Below, piece after piece: positions 32,058 through 40,600 of a stretch of 64,000 nucleotides of DNA (within the stretch, counting starts at the first letter, position 1; every line of letters starts with the position of its first letter). The translations under genes and the position numbers were made by a program. The notes beneath the pieces are model-generated. The model did not search any database and was not told the DNA's origin. It saw only the letters and a list, made by a program, of their open reading frames with translations. The DNA is taken from NCBI GenBank assembly GCA_934525845.1, contig CAKSZS010000007.1, positions 1 through 64,000 of the forward strand. Direction: 5' to 3'. Source of the stretch: an uncultured Faecalibacterium sp. (GTDB lineage Bacteria > Bacillota > Clostridia > Oscillospirales > Ruminococcaceae).

Positions 32058-32719
32058 TTGTCGGTCAGACCCCAGGCCTCGGTCAGCAGATGGAGGGTAT
32101 CGTCCTGGGTCAGGCAGAGGATGCGGTCCCAGGGCAGCAGGGTGGTGTTGCCGTGGGGAATGATGAACTCGGTGTCCCGGGTGATGCTGACCAGAATGGC
32201 GTTGCCCGGAATGGGCACTTCCTTGATGGGCTTGCCCGCGTAGGCAAAGTTTTCCGGCAGCAGGATCTCGTTCAGGCTGGCGGTGCCGCCGCCCAGGGAG
32301 AGCAGCTGGCGGATGGTGTCGGTCTCGATCTCCCGTTCCAGAATATGGCTCAGGTTGTCGGTGCCGCACACCACGGTGTCCACGCCCAGGGTGTGCAGCA
32401 GCTCCCGGTTCTTGGGGTTGGAGGCCCGGGCCACCGTGCGGTCCACACCGAACTCCCGCTTGGCGATCTGGCAGGCCACCAGATTGTCCTCGTCGTTGCC
32501 GGTCACGGCCACAAAGGCGTCACAGCTGGCTACATCGGCGGTGCGCAGGGTGTCAAAGTTGATGGCATCGCCGCAGATCACCGGCACGTCCAGCGTGTCG
32601 GCCAGCGAACGGCACAAGGCTTCCTGCGGCTCGATGATGGTCACTTTGTGGCGGTGCGTCAGCAGGCTTTGTGCCAGATACATCCCCACTTTGCCGCCGC
32701 CGGCAATACAAACTTTCAT
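32054..32719 (-). CDS. TrkA-family potassium uptake regulator (RCK_N + RCK_C)
   Basis: A 221-residue RCK protein. The Rossmann motif is MKVCIAGGGKVGMYLAQ with acidic EP at the end of beta-2 (NAD(H) or ATP binding), and a TrkA-C domain follows at about 138-215. It normally gates a Trk/Ktr channel, but none is present in the window. It overlaps the PH-domain gene downstream and lies 45 bases after a second, N-domain-only TrkA protein. Confidence 0.9.
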   Translation of the reverse strand: MKVCIAGGGKVGMYLAQSLLTHRHKVTIIEPQEALCRSLADTLDVPVICGDAINFDTLRTADVASCDAFVAVTGNDEDNLVACQIAKREFGVDRTVARASNPKNRELLHTLGVDTVVCGTDNLSHILEREIETDTIRQLLSLGGGTASLNEILLPENFAYAGKPIKEVPIPGNAILVSITRDTEFIIPHGNTTLLPWDRILCLTQDDTLHLLTEAWGLTDK

Positions 32720-32764
32720 ATCGTTACCTCATTCTATAGAGCGGAATTTCAAAATGCGGGCAGG

Positions 32765-33178
32765 TCACTTGGCCAGTGCCCGGAACACGGCCTGCTCGGT
32801 CAGGACGGTGGGGCAGATGGTCTCCAGTTCGTAGGCTTTGTGGTACAGCACCTGCAGGTGCGGGTCGGACACCCGGCAGATCACCTTTTCCCGGCGGAAA
32901 ATGCTTTTGGCGATCTGGGCGGCCATCAGGTTCACCGAGTCGTCTTCGCTGACAGCAGCCACGGCGTCGCAGTTCTCCACGCCGCCCCGGCGCAGGACGT
33001 CCGGGTCGGTGGGGTCGCCCACCAGCGCCGTACCACCGAAGGAATAATCGTCGAAGGCGTCCAGCCGCTTGAGCTGTTCGGGATCCCGTTCGATCAGGGA
33101 AATATCGTGGCCGATGCGCTCCAGGTCGCGGATCAGGGATGCGCCCACCTGGTCACAGCCGATAACAAGAATATTCAT
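32765..33178 (-). CDS. TrkA N-domain protein (RCK_N only)
   Basis: A 137-residue protein limited to one RCK_N domain: MNILVIGCDQVGASLIRDLE, then DPTDPDVLRRGGVENCDAVAAVSEDD. It lacks the C-terminal RCK_C half. It may pair with the full-length RCK protein next to it to build a hetero-oligomeric ring. No channel subunit lies nearby. Confidence 0.85.
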   Translation of the reverse strand: MNILVIGCDQVGASLIRDLERIGHDISLIERDPEQLKRLDAFDDYSFGGTALVGDPTDPDVLRRGGVENCDAVAAVSEDDSVNLMAAQIAKSIFRREKVICRVSDPHLQVLYHKAYELETICPTVLTEQAVFRALAK

Positions 33179-33317
33179 CGTGTGCTCACCTCATTGGAAA
33201 AATGATGGGGGTTCCGGAGACCGGTCTCATCCTACAGTATAACACATTTCCAAAGCCAGAGAAAGCCGGGCGTCTGCGTAAAATTTTTGCGTTCGGCGTG
33301 CGCTTCCCATCATAGTA

Positions 33318-33326
33318 TGGTATACT
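33318..33326 (+). promoter_or_regulatory. Extended -10 promoter of uppP
   Basis: TGG-TATACT (33318-33326) followed by GGGA. The same TGN-TATACTGG pattern precedes rnpA and the DUF362 gene. Confidence 0.6.
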
Positions 33327-33380
33327 GGGATGGTTAGGAACACCCGCGCCGTCTCCGGCGCAGAATGAGGAGGGATTTTT

Positions 33381-34211
33381 ACGTTCTTTGAAATCATCAA
33401 AGCGATCCTGATGGGCATTGTGGAGGGCATTACCGAGTGGCTTCCCATCTCGTCCACCGGCCATATGATCCTGCTGGAGCAGATCGTCAGGTTCAACGCC
33501 AGCGAAGCGTTTCTGTCCATGTTCCGGGTGGTCATCCAGCTGGGTGCCATCCTGGCCGTGGTGGTGCTGTTCTGGAACAAGCTCTGGCCCTTCGGCCTGA
33601 AGCAGGGCCGGGTCATCTCCAAACCCAGCGTGTGGAGCCTGTGGTTCAAGGTCGTGGCCGCCACGATCCCGGTGCTGGTCATCAGCCCGCTGGATGACTG
33701 GATGGAGGCGCACTTCTACAATTATATCACGGTGGCCGCCATGCTGATCCTGTACGGCGTGCTGTTCCTGGTGGTGGAGAACCGCCGCACCGCGCCCCAC
33801 GTCACCAGGCTGAACCAGATCACCTACCGGGAAGCCTTCATCATCGGCCTGTGGCAGTGCCTAGCCATCATTCCGGGTACCTCCCGTTCCGGCGCCACCA
33901 TCGTGGGCGGTCTGCTGCTGGGGCTGTCCCGCGCCTGCGTGGCCGAGTTCACCTTCTATCTGGCCATCCCGGTCATGGCGGGTGCTTCGCTGCTCAAGGT
34001 GGTCAAGTTCGTGCTGGACGGTTCGGTCATGACCGGCACCGAGATCGCCGTGCTGGTGGTGGGCTGTGTGGTGGCCTTTGCAGTGAGCATGGGGGCCATC
34101 CGCTTCCTGATGGATTATGTCAAACGGCATGACTTCAAATTCTTCGGCGTATACCGCATCGTACTGGGCATCATCGTGCTGGCCGTTGCGGCTCTCACGG
34201 CGGTGTTCTGA
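33381..34211 (+). CDS. uppP: Undecaprenyl-diphosphate phosphatase UppP/BacA
   Basis: An integral membrane phosphatase recycling undecaprenyl diphosphate for cell-wall synthesis; also gives bacitracin tolerance. Motif GIVEGITEWLPISSTGHMIL carries the catalytic Glu-rich helix, and PGTSRSGATIVGGLLLG is the second conserved motif. Homologues begin with a segment like FFEIIKAI, which here is encoded upstream of the first ATG (33411). Those codons follow AGGAGG at good spacing and start with ACG (33381), so a non-canonical ACG (or ATT 33375) start is proposed. About 276 residues. Confidence 0.9.
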   Translation, partial: TFFEIIKAILMGIVEGITEWLPISSTGHMILLEQIVRFNASEAFLSMFRVVIQLGAILAVVVLFWNKLWPFGLKQGRVISKPSVWSLWFKVVAATIPVLVISPLDDWMEAHFYNYITVAAMLILYGVLFLVVENRRTAPHVTRLNQITYREAFIIGLWQCLAIIPGTSRSGATIVGGLLLGLSRACVAEFTFYLAIPVMAGASLLKVVKFVLDGSVMTGTEIAVLVVGCVVAFAVSMGAIRFLMDYVKRHDFKFFGVYRIVLGIIVLAVAALTAVF

Positions 34212-34222
34212 AGCATTCATGC

Positions 34223-34254
34223 AAAAAAGGGACGGCATTGTGCCGTCCCTTTTC
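34223..34254 (+). terminator. Intrinsic terminator after uppP
   Basis: AAAAGGGACGGCA (34225-34237) pairs with TGCCGTCCCTTTT (34241-34253). Confidence 0.88.
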
Positions 34255-34269
34255 TCATGCCCGGAAATG

Positions 34270-34278
34270 TGCTATACT
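34270..34278 (+). promoter_or_regulatory. Extended -10 promoter of the DUF362 gene
   Basis: TGC-TATACT (34270-34278) followed by GGGCG, 69 bases upstream of the ATG. Confidence 0.55.
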
Positions 34279-34346
34279 GGGCGCAGAGAGTATTTTTGCG
34301 GCGCTGCGCCGCACCGAGAAGAACGCCATCAAGGGAGGAAAACACC

Positions 34347-35471
34347 ATGGAAGCATCCAAGGTCTATTACACGGATTTCCGCTGTCCGGTGGGCACCAGC
34401 CTGCTGGAAAAGCTGCGTCGGGTGTGCATTGCCGCCGGCATCAAGGACATTGACATGGACGGCAAGTTCGTGGCCATCAAAATGCATTTCGGCGAGCTGG
34501 GCAACCTGGCCTTTCTGCGGCCCAACTACGCCAAGGTGGTGGCAGACCTGTGCAAGGAGCAGGGTGGTATGCCCTTTTTGACCGACTGCAACACCCTGTA
34601 CCCCGGCAGCCGCAAAAACGCGCTGGAACACCTGACCTGTGCCCAGCTCAACGGCTTCTGGCCCATGACTACCGGCTGTCAGGTGCTGATCGCCGACGGC
34701 CTGCGCGGCACCGATGAGGTGGAGGTGCCGGTGCCCGGCGGCGAATACTGCAAGACCGCCAAGATCGGCCGGGCCATTATGGACGCCGACGTGTTCATCA
34801 GCCTGACCCACTTCAAGGGCCACGAGTCCACCGGCTTTGGGGGTGCCATCAAGAACATCGGCATGGGCTGCGGCTCCCGGGCCGGCAAGATGGAGCAGCA
34901 CGCCGCCGGCAAGCCTGCAGTGCAGGAGAGCCTGTGCCGGGGCTGCCACCGCTGCGCCAAGGAGTGCGGCTCCGACGCCATTACCTACAACCAGCAGAAC
35001 AAGGCTGTCATCGACTACGACAAGTGCAAGGGCTGCGGCCGCTGCATCGGTGCCTGCAGCTTTGACGCCGTGTATTCCCCCAACGAATGCGCCAACGAGG
35101 AGCTGGACCGGAAGATGGCCGAGTACGCCGCTGCGGTCTGCCATGACCGCCCCTGCTTCCATGTGGCACTGGTGCAGGACATCAGCCCCAACTGCGACTG
35201 CCACGGCGAGAACGATGCGCCCATCCTGCCGGACATCGGGATGTTCGCATCCTTCGACCCGGTGGCGCTGGATCAGGCCTGTGCAGACGCCTGCCTGAAC
35301 GCCCAGCCCCTGCCCAACAGCCAGCTGAGCAGCAACCTGGCCAAGCCCGGCTGGAACTGCCACCACGACAACTTCAAGGATTCCAACCCCAACATTGAGT
35401 GGAAGGCCACCCTGGAGCAGGCCGAGAAGATCGGCATGGGCACCCGCCAGTATGTGCTGAAGAAGGTGTGA
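34347..35471 (+). CDS. DUF362 domain protein with two 4Fe-4S clusters
   Basis: A 374-residue iron-sulfur protein. The DUF362 part (about 1-185) includes HFKGHESTGFGGAIKNIGMGCGSRAGK. Then come two ferredoxin motifs, CRGCHRCAKEC and CKGCGRCIGAC, each followed by a distal Cys region. A Cys/His cluster lies near CDCHGEND. Role is electron transfer or maturation in anaerobes, not defined for this family. ATG 34347 follows AAGGGAGG. Common in gut Clostridia as a stand-alone gene. Confidence 0.88.
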   Translation: MEASKVYYTDFRCPVGTSLLEKLRRVCIAAGIKDIDMDGKFVAIKMHFGELGNLAFLRPNYAKVVADLCKEQGGMPFLTDCNTLYPGSRKNALEHLTCAQLNGFWPMTTGCQVLIADGLRGTDEVEVPVPGGEYCKTAKIGRAIMDADVFISLTHFKGHESTGFGGAIKNIGMGCGSRAGKMEQHAAGKPAVQESLCRGCHRCAKECGSDAITYNQQNKAVIDYDKCKGCGRCIGACSFDAVYSPNECANEELDRKMAEYAAAVCHDRPCFHVALVQDISPNCDCHGENDAPILPDIGMFASFDPVALDQACADACLNAQPLPNSQLSSNLAKPGWNCHHDNFKDSNPNIEWKATLEQAEKIGMGTRQYVLKKV

Positions 35472-35556
35472 TCTCCGGGATCCGGCCCCGCCCTCTCCGT
35501 CATTGCCTGCGCAATGCAGGAGAGAACGAGCAAGTTGAAAATCTGCCCACAACCCC

Positions 35557-35590
35557 AAAAAGGCGCTGACCGGTCGGTCAGCGCCTTTTG
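35557..35590. terminator. Bidirectional terminator between DUF362 gene and lipoprotein
   Basis: AAAAGGCGCTGACC (35558-35571) pairs with GGTCAGCGCCTTTT (35576-35589), giving a T-run on either strand. Confidence 0.9.
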
Positions 35591-35604
35591 CATGGCAGAA
35601 TGGG

Positions 35605-36228
35605 TCAAGCTTCGCCGTTGGCTTCGGGCACGCAGTCATCCAGCACGTTCTGCAGGGCCTGCCAGTTCTTCAGGGTGCAGCCGGGCAGGTCGTCCGGATC
35701 CAGACCGGCATCCTCGATGCGGCCGGCCATGCTCTCCTTGTCGCTCAGCAGGCTCAGGGCGTCCGGCTCGATCAGAGTCCAGGCTTCGGCAAAATTCTCC
35801 TGGTCCACGGCAGACAGATTCTCATACCAACCGGAGAAGGCGTCCTGGATCTCGTCTGCGCTGTAGGAAGACAGATTCTGCTCCTCTGCCCACTGCAGCA
35901 GGGAAGCAGCCGCGATCACCGACTTGAGAGAGCAGCCGGACACGCCGGGACCCCAGCCCAGGCAGGGTTCAAAGGCGTCGGCAGTGTTCTGGATGGAGAA
36001 GATGGAGTTCTCGTCAAAATTGCCGGGGTGCAGGCTGCCGGTGTTGGCCTGGGTGGTGGAATCGGGAAGCTCCCCGCTGTCCGAGGAAGCGGAGGCAGCG
36101 CTGTCAGATGCCGGATCCGAACGGGAAGCGGTGCCGCTGCCGACGGTGCCGGTGCAGGCAGTCAGCAGACCGCACAGCAGCGCCGCGCACAGTGCCAGAG
36201 CCAAAGGACGGATATATTTCGATCTCAT
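35605..36228 (-). CDS. Putative lipoprotein of unknown function
   Basis: A 207-residue secreted protein with a lipoprotein signal: basic MRSKYIRP, a hydrophobic core and the lipobox LLTAC (Cys at about 25). A Ser/Asp/Ala-rich linker (about 30-62) is followed by a mostly helical, acidic domain rich in Trp and Asp with four Cys (EPCLGWG, SGCSLK, LPGCTL, DDCVPE). No family is recognised. Anchored on the outer face of the cytoplasmic membrane. Confidence 0.8.
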   Translation of the reverse strand: MRSKYIRPLALALCAALLCGLLTACTGTVGSGTASRSDPASDSAASASSDSGELPDSTTQANTGSLHPGNFDENSIFSIQNTADAFEPCLGWGPGVSGCSLKSVIAAASLLQWAEEQNLSSYSADEIQDAFSGWYENLSAVDQENFAEAWTLIEPDALSLLSDKESMAGRIEDAGLDPDDLPGCTLKNWQALQNVLDDCVPEANGEA

Positions 36229-36401
36229 AAGAAAAACCTCCGTAAACGGTGCTCCGGCAAGCCGCCGGAGCGAAGCGGGATCTACACCCTAAGTATACGT
36301 TCTGCGCCCGGCGTTGTCAATCGTTCCGCGCAGGACGAATTTCAAGCAGACCTGTGCAGGATATACAAAAATGCGGCTTGAATTTCGGGCAGTTCAACGC
36401 A

Positions 36402-36430
36402 TTGACATTTTCCGCGCTGGCTCGTATAAT
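36402..36430 (+). promoter_or_regulatory. Promoter of the licT-PTS operon
   Basis: TTGACA (36402-36407) and TATAAT (36425-36430), both perfect hexamers, separated by 17 bases. The 349-base gap before licT is explained by this promoter, the RAT/terminator leader and the lipoprotein promoter on the other strand. Confidence 0.9.
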
Positions 36431-36455
36431 CAAAGACAGACAAGTGAATTTATCA

Positions 36456-36485
36456 GTGCGTGTAACTGTTCGATCAGGCATGAGC
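36456..36485 (+). promoter_or_regulatory. RAT antiterminator RNA target of LicT
   Basis: The leader contains GTGTAACTG and CAGGCATGAG around a TTCGAT loop, the pattern of ribonucleic antiterminator sites (TGTTACTG and CAGGCAAGAC in Bacillus). Its 3' arm is shared with the terminator stem that follows, so the two folds exclude each other. Confidence 0.75.
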
Positions 36486-36540
36486 ATCAGAGGGAAGGCG
36501 GCAACGGCATCCCTTTGGTTCTTGTGCCCTTTTTCTTTTT
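36477..36540 (+). terminator. Leader terminator controlled by LicT
   Basis: GGCATGAG (36477-36484) pairs, with two G-T wobbles, with CTTGTGCC (36521-36528), then CTTTTTCTTTTT. The stem encloses a smaller hairpin (GGGAAGGC/GGCATCCC). Transcription reads through when LicT holds the RAT fold. Confidence 0.7.
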
Positions 36541-36577
36541 CACAAAAGCTGCGGCATGGAAGCGGAGGAGTGCGGCG

Positions 36578-37396
36578 ATGCAGGCTGTAAAGGTATTCAA
36601 TAACAATGCGGTGTCGGTGGTCATGCCGGACGGCAGGGAAGCCATTCTCGTGGGCAACGGGCTTGGGTTTGGCCGCCGCCCGGGGGACGTGATCGACAAA
36701 AGCCGCGTTTCCAAGGTGTACTATGTGCAGAACGAGCTGCAGACCAAGTTCCTCAAGATGCTGGATAACGTCACCCCGCAGGTGATGCAGGCCGCCGAGC
36801 GCATCTCGCTGGCGGCAGAGGAGCAGGGCATCCTGCTCAGCAGCAAAAGCACCATCTCGCTGGTGGACCACATCAGCTTTGCGCTGGAACGTGTGGAAAA
36901 GGGCACCTTTCTGCCCAACCTCGTGCTCTCGGAGACCCGGATGCTGTACCCGAAGGAGTACGCAGTGGGGCAAAGGGCGCTGGAGCTTGTCCGGCAGTTC
37001 TGCGGCGTACAGCTGCCGGAGGACGAAGCGGGCTACATTGCCCTGCATCTGGTAGCCGGTGCGGCGGACGGTGCGCTGGCTTATGATACCGTAAAGTTCG
37101 TCAAGGCGGTCAAGGAGATCATCTGCGATACCTATCACTGCACCTTTGAGGAAGAAAGCCTCGAGACCACCCGCCTGACCGTGCACCTCAAGTTTCTGGC
37201 GGCGCGCATCCTGCGGCACACCCCGTGGCAGGACGCCGGGCTGGAATCCATGTACACGGTGCTTTTGCAGCGCGACAGCCGCAACGAGGTGTGCTTGCAG
37301 CGCATCAATGCCTATCTGCGGCAGGAATTTGATTACGAGCTGGATCATCAGGAGCAGGTCTATCTGCTCATCCACCTGACCAAGATCGTTGGTTAA
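36578..37396 (+). CDS. licT: BglG/LicT-family transcriptional antiterminator
   Basis: A 272-residue RNA-binding antiterminator. The CAT domain (about 1-55) has KVFNNNAVSVV and GNGLGFGRRPGDVID. PRD1 (about 65-170) carries HISFALERV and ALHLVAGA; PRD2 (about 171-272) carries VHLKFLAARIL and LLIHLTKI, whose histidines are phosphorylated by PTS proteins. ATG 36578 follows GGAGGAG. The RAT lies in its own leader, so it controls itself plus the PTS and GH4 genes downstream. Confidence 0.92.
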   Translation: MQAVKVFNNNAVSVVMPDGREAILVGNGLGFGRRPGDVIDKSRVSKVYYVQNELQTKFLKMLDNVTPQVMQAAERISLAAEEQGILLSSKSTISLVDHISFALERVEKGTFLPNLVLSETRMLYPKEYAVGQRALELVRQFCGVQLPEDEAGYIALHLVAGAADGALAYDTVKFVKAVKEIICDTYHCTFEEESLETTRLTVHLKFLAARILRHTPWQDAGLESMYTVLLQRDSRNEVCLQRINAYLRQEFDYELDHQEQVYLLIHLTKIVG

Positions 37397-37492
37397 GTTG
37401 GTTAAAATGTTTCAACAGGGCGTCCGGAAGCCCTGCGGAATAGAAATCATCCCCCAAAAACAGTCAAGTCAAAAAGTGAGGAGTATTACACG

Positions 37493-39052
37493 ATGAAAGA
37501 AAAAGTCATGAATGGCTTGGAAAAGTTCTCCAAAGCCATGCTCTCACCGCTGTCGTATATCTCGGCAGCAGGCCTGATCCTTGTGCTGGGCGCATTGCTT
37601 ACCAGCACAAGCCTTAGCGCGATGATCCCCGTTCTGCAGTGGACCCCCATCAAGCTGCTGGGTCAGCTGATCTACAACTGCATCATGGTCATCATCAACA
37701 ACCTCAGCCTGATGTTCTGCGTGGGCATCGCAGCGGCGCTGGCCAAAAAGAACAAGCAGCAGGCTGCCATCATCGGCCTGATGAGCTACTTTATGTACCT
37801 GACCGCCGGCAACGTCACCCTGACCCAGCTGGGCATGCTGGCCGAGGCTGACCCGATGGTGGGTCTGTACGGCACCGGTCAGTCCACCGTGTTCGGCATC
37901 CAGACGGTGGATATGGGCGTGTTCGGCGGCATCCTGCTGGGTCTGGTCTGCGGCTGGGTGTACAACCGCACCTGTGAAAAGCAGTTCAAGGGCATCATCA
38001 CCCAGATCTACTCCGGCAACCGCTGGTCCTTTACCTGCATGGTGGTCTTTTCCATCCTGTTCGGCTTTGGCTCCTGCTTCTTCTGGCCGCCGGTGCAGAG
38101 CGTCATCAGCGCACTGACCGATCTGATCGCCACCTCCGGCAACTTCGGCCTGTTCCTGTACGGCTTCTTGGAGCGCTTCCTCATCCCCACCGGCCTGCAC
38201 CACCTCATCTACACCCCCTTCCAGTTCTCTGCACTGGGCAACAGCCTGACCGTGGGCGATACCACCTACACCGGCTCCTATATCGTTATGATGATGGAGT
38301 ACAGCATGGGTCTGCCCTTCTCGGACGGCATCGTGTGGATGTACACCGGCTTCACCAAGACCTTCGGCTACTTTGGCATCGTGGCGGCCTTCATCTTCTG
38401 CGCCCGCAAGGAGAACCGCAAAAAGACCGCTGCCGTTCTGGTGCCGCTGGCCTTTACCGCCTCTCTGGCTTCCATCACCGAGCCGCTGGACTTCATGTTC
38501 TGCTTCTCTGCCCCCATCCTGTGGGTGGCACACGCCTGCATCTCCGGCCTGTTCATCGTGCTGCTGCACACCTTCCATGTCACCGGCTTTACCACCAACC
38601 TCCTTGGCTCGGTGCTGATGAACCTTTCTGCCGGTGCAGATAAGACCAACTATCCCATCCTGTACCTGCTGGCGCTGTGCCAGATCGCCGTGTACTTTGT
38701 GGTGTTCACCCTGCTGATCAAGACCTTTAACATCCACACCCCCGGCCGGGAAGAGGTGAGCACCGAGACCGCGGGGAGCGCAGCACCCGCCAAAAAGGCA
38801 AGCGTGAAGAACGCTGCCGAGGTGCAGTGCGTCATTGATGGTCTGGGCGGCAAGGAGAACATCCTGTCGGTGGACAACTGCTTCACCCGCCTGCGGGTAA
38901 ACATCAAGGATCCCGCAAAGCTGGACGAAGCTGCCATCAACAAGCTGCCGAACAGCGGCATCGTGAAAAAGGGTACCGATATCCAGATCGTTTACGGTCT
39001 GCAGGTAGCCGATATCAAGCGTGCCGTGGAGGCACAGCTGGAAAACCAGTAA
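37493..39052 (+). CDS. PTS transporter EIICB, alpha-glucoside (maltose) type
   Basis: A 519-residue permease-phosphotransferase. EIIC (about 1-420) is a glucose-superfamily permease with ten or so helices and the FLIPTGLHHLIYTPFQF signature. EIIB (about 437-519) carries the phosphocysteine in NCFTRLRVNI. There is no EIIA domain, so one encoded elsewhere must serve. Pairing with a GH4 alpha-type phospho-glucosidase suggests maltose or related alpha-glucosides. The 96-base gap to licT has a small hairpin (CAGGGC/GCCCTG) and no second RAT. Confidence 0.92.
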   Translation: MKEKVMNGLEKFSKAMLSPLSYISAAGLILVLGALLTSTSLSAMIPVLQWTPIKLLGQLIYNCIMVIINNLSLMFCVGIAAALAKKNKQQAAIIGLMSYFMYLTAGNVTLTQLGMLAEADPMVGLYGTGQSTVFGIQTVDMGVFGGILLGLVCGWVYNRTCEKQFKGIITQIYSGNRWSFTCMVVFSILFGFGSCFFWPPVQSVISALTDLIATSGNFGLFLYGFLERFLIPTGLHHLIYTPFQFSALGNSLTVGDTTYTGSYIVMMMEYSMGLPFSDGIVWMYTGFTKTFGYFGIVAAFIFCARKENRKKTAAVLVPLAFTASLASITEPLDFMFCFSAPILWVAHACISGLFIVLLHTFHVTGFTTNLLGSVLMNLSAGADKTNYPILYLLALCQIAVYFVVFTLLIKTFNIHTPGREEVSTETAGSAAPAKKASVKNAAEVQCVIDGLGGKENILSVDNCFTRLRVNIKDPAKLDEAAINKLPNSGIVKKGTDIQIVYGLQVADIKRAVEAQLENQ

Positions 39053-39119
39053 ACCGCTTTTCCGCGTCCCGGCGGACTGCGCCGGGCAAACCTGAAAATA
39101 CAAAAAAGGAGCGTTTATT

Positions 39120-40478
39120 ATGGTCATTACCATCGCTGGCGGCGGCAGCACTTTTACCGCCGGTATCGTCAAATCCATCGCCCTGCGCCGGGAAGAACTG
39201 GAAGTGGACGAGATCCGTCTGTTCGACATCAACAAGGAGCGGCAGGACAAGGTTGCCGTTGTGGTGGACTGGGTCCTGCACAAGGAGCTGAATACCGACA
39301 TCAAGCTGGTGGTCACCACCGATGTGCAGCAGGCTTACACGGATACCTCTTTTGTGTTTGCCCAGATGCGCGTGGGCGGCTACGCCATGCGGGAGCAGGA
39401 CGAAAAGATCCCCCTGCGCCACGGCTGCGTGGGACAGGAGACCTGCGGCTGCGGCGGCATGGCCTACGGAATGCGCACCATCTTCCCCATGATCCAGCTG
39501 ATCGACGACGTGGAAAAGTATGCCAAGAAGGACTACTGGATCCTGAACTACTCCAACCCCGCCGCCATCGTATCCGAGGCCTGCCGCAAGCTGCGCCCGA
39601 AGGCACGGATCATCAACATCTGCGATATGCCCATCGCCATCATTGACGTGGTGGCAGCTGCCATGGGCATCCAGAACAAGAAGGAGATCGTTTACGATTA
39701 CTTTGGCCTGAACCACTTCGGCTGGTTCACCTCCATCCAGTACCACGGCGAGGATCTGATGCCCAAGCTGCGCGCCTACATCAAGGAGAACCAGATCCTT
39801 CTGCCGGAAAGCTACCTCAAGGGCATGGGCGCGCTGACTTCCTCCGCCAGCCAGAACCGCCACACCAAGGGCAGCTGGTACTATGTGTGGAAGGGCGAGT
39901 ACGAGATCATGGAAAACTTCCCGGAGTACCTGCCCAACACCTACCTGAACTACTATCTGCAGGCCAAGGAGTTCGTGGAGCACTCGGACCCGAACCACAC
40001 CCGCGCCAACGAGGTGGAGGAGACCCGCGAAAAGAACCTGTTCGACGGCATCGACCACTACCTCAAGACCGGCGAGGTGGACGCCAACACCTTCTATGCC
40101 GGCAGCCACGGCGACTGGATCGCAGATCTTTCCGCTGCGCTGAAGAACGACACCAAGGCACGCTTCCTCATCATCACCGAGAACCGCGGCGCGATCCCCA
40201 ACATGCCCTATGACGCAATGGTGGAGCTGCCCGCCTACATCGGCAAAAACGGCCCGGAGGTCATTGCCCGGGACAACATCCCGCTGTTCCAGCAGGGCCT
40301 GATGATGCAGCAGCTCAACAGCGAAAAGCTGCTGGTGGAGGGCTGCGTGGAAGGCAGCTACGAGAAGGTGCTGCAGGCCTTTACCCTGAACAAGACTGTG
40401 CCCAGCATGAACGTTGCCAAGGCCATTCTGGACGATATGATCGAAGCCAACAAGGGCTACTGGCCGGAGCTGCACTGA
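39120..40478 (+). CDS. GH4 6-phospho-alpha-glucosidase
   Basis: A 452-residue NAD+- and Mn2+-dependent glycosidase that cleaves phosphorylated disaccharides inside the cell by an oxidation-elimination route. The N-terminal Rossmann motif is TIAGGGSTFTAGIV, and the metal ligands fall in NICDMP and GLNHFGW. The CDMP motif points to alpha-linked 6-phospho-glucosides rather than beta. It follows the PTS gene by 67 bases. Confidence 0.93.
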   Translation: MVITIAGGGSTFTAGIVKSIALRREELEVDEIRLFDINKERQDKVAVVVDWVLHKELNTDIKLVVTTDVQQAYTDTSFVFAQMRVGGYAMREQDEKIPLRHGCVGQETCGCGGMAYGMRTIFPMIQLIDDVEKYAKKDYWILNYSNPAAIVSEACRKLRPKARIINICDMPIAIIDVVAAAMGIQNKKEIVYDYFGLNHFGWFTSIQYHGEDLMPKLRAYIKENQILLPESYLKGMGALTSSASQNRHTKGSWYYVWKGEYEIMENFPEYLPNTYLNYYLQAKEFVEHSDPNHTRANEVEETREKNLFDGIDHYLKTGEVDANTFYAGSHGDWIADLSAALKNDTKARFLIITENRGAIPNMPYDAMVELPAYIGKNGPEVIARDNIPLFQQGLMMQQLNSEKLLVEGCVEGSYEKVLQAFTLNKTVPSMNVAKAILDDMIEANKGYWPELH

Positions 40479-40493
40479 GCAGCCGGCTTTCCC

Positions 40494-40529
40494 GCCGCCG
40501 CAGGCATTGCCGCCTGCGGCGGCTTTTTT
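40494..40529 (+). terminator. Intrinsic terminator of the licT-PTS-GH4 operon
   Basis: GCCGCCGCAGGC (40494-40505) pairs with GCCTGCGGCGGC (40512-40523), followed by TTTTTT. Confidence 0.95.
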
Positions 40530-40536
40530 GTACGCA

Positions 40537-40565
40537 TTGACCTTTGCAGAGCAAGGGCTTATAAT
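40537..40565 (+). promoter_or_regulatory. Promoter of the aminopeptidase-gluQ operon
   Basis: TTGACC (40537-40542) and TATAAT (40560-40565) separated by 17 bases. Confidence 0.88.
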
Positions 40566-40600
40566 GAGTAGAACCAGTAAAAGCGAAAGGAAGCATCCCC

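Noticed and set aside
37397..37492. Second RAT/terminator before the PTS gene
   Set aside because: Only a small CAGGGC/GCCCTG hairpin is seen, with no RAT consensus and no T-run.
39120..40478. 6-phospho-beta-glucosidase of GH4
   Set aside because: The CDMP motif and the pairing with an alpha-glucoside-type EIICB favour alpha specificity.
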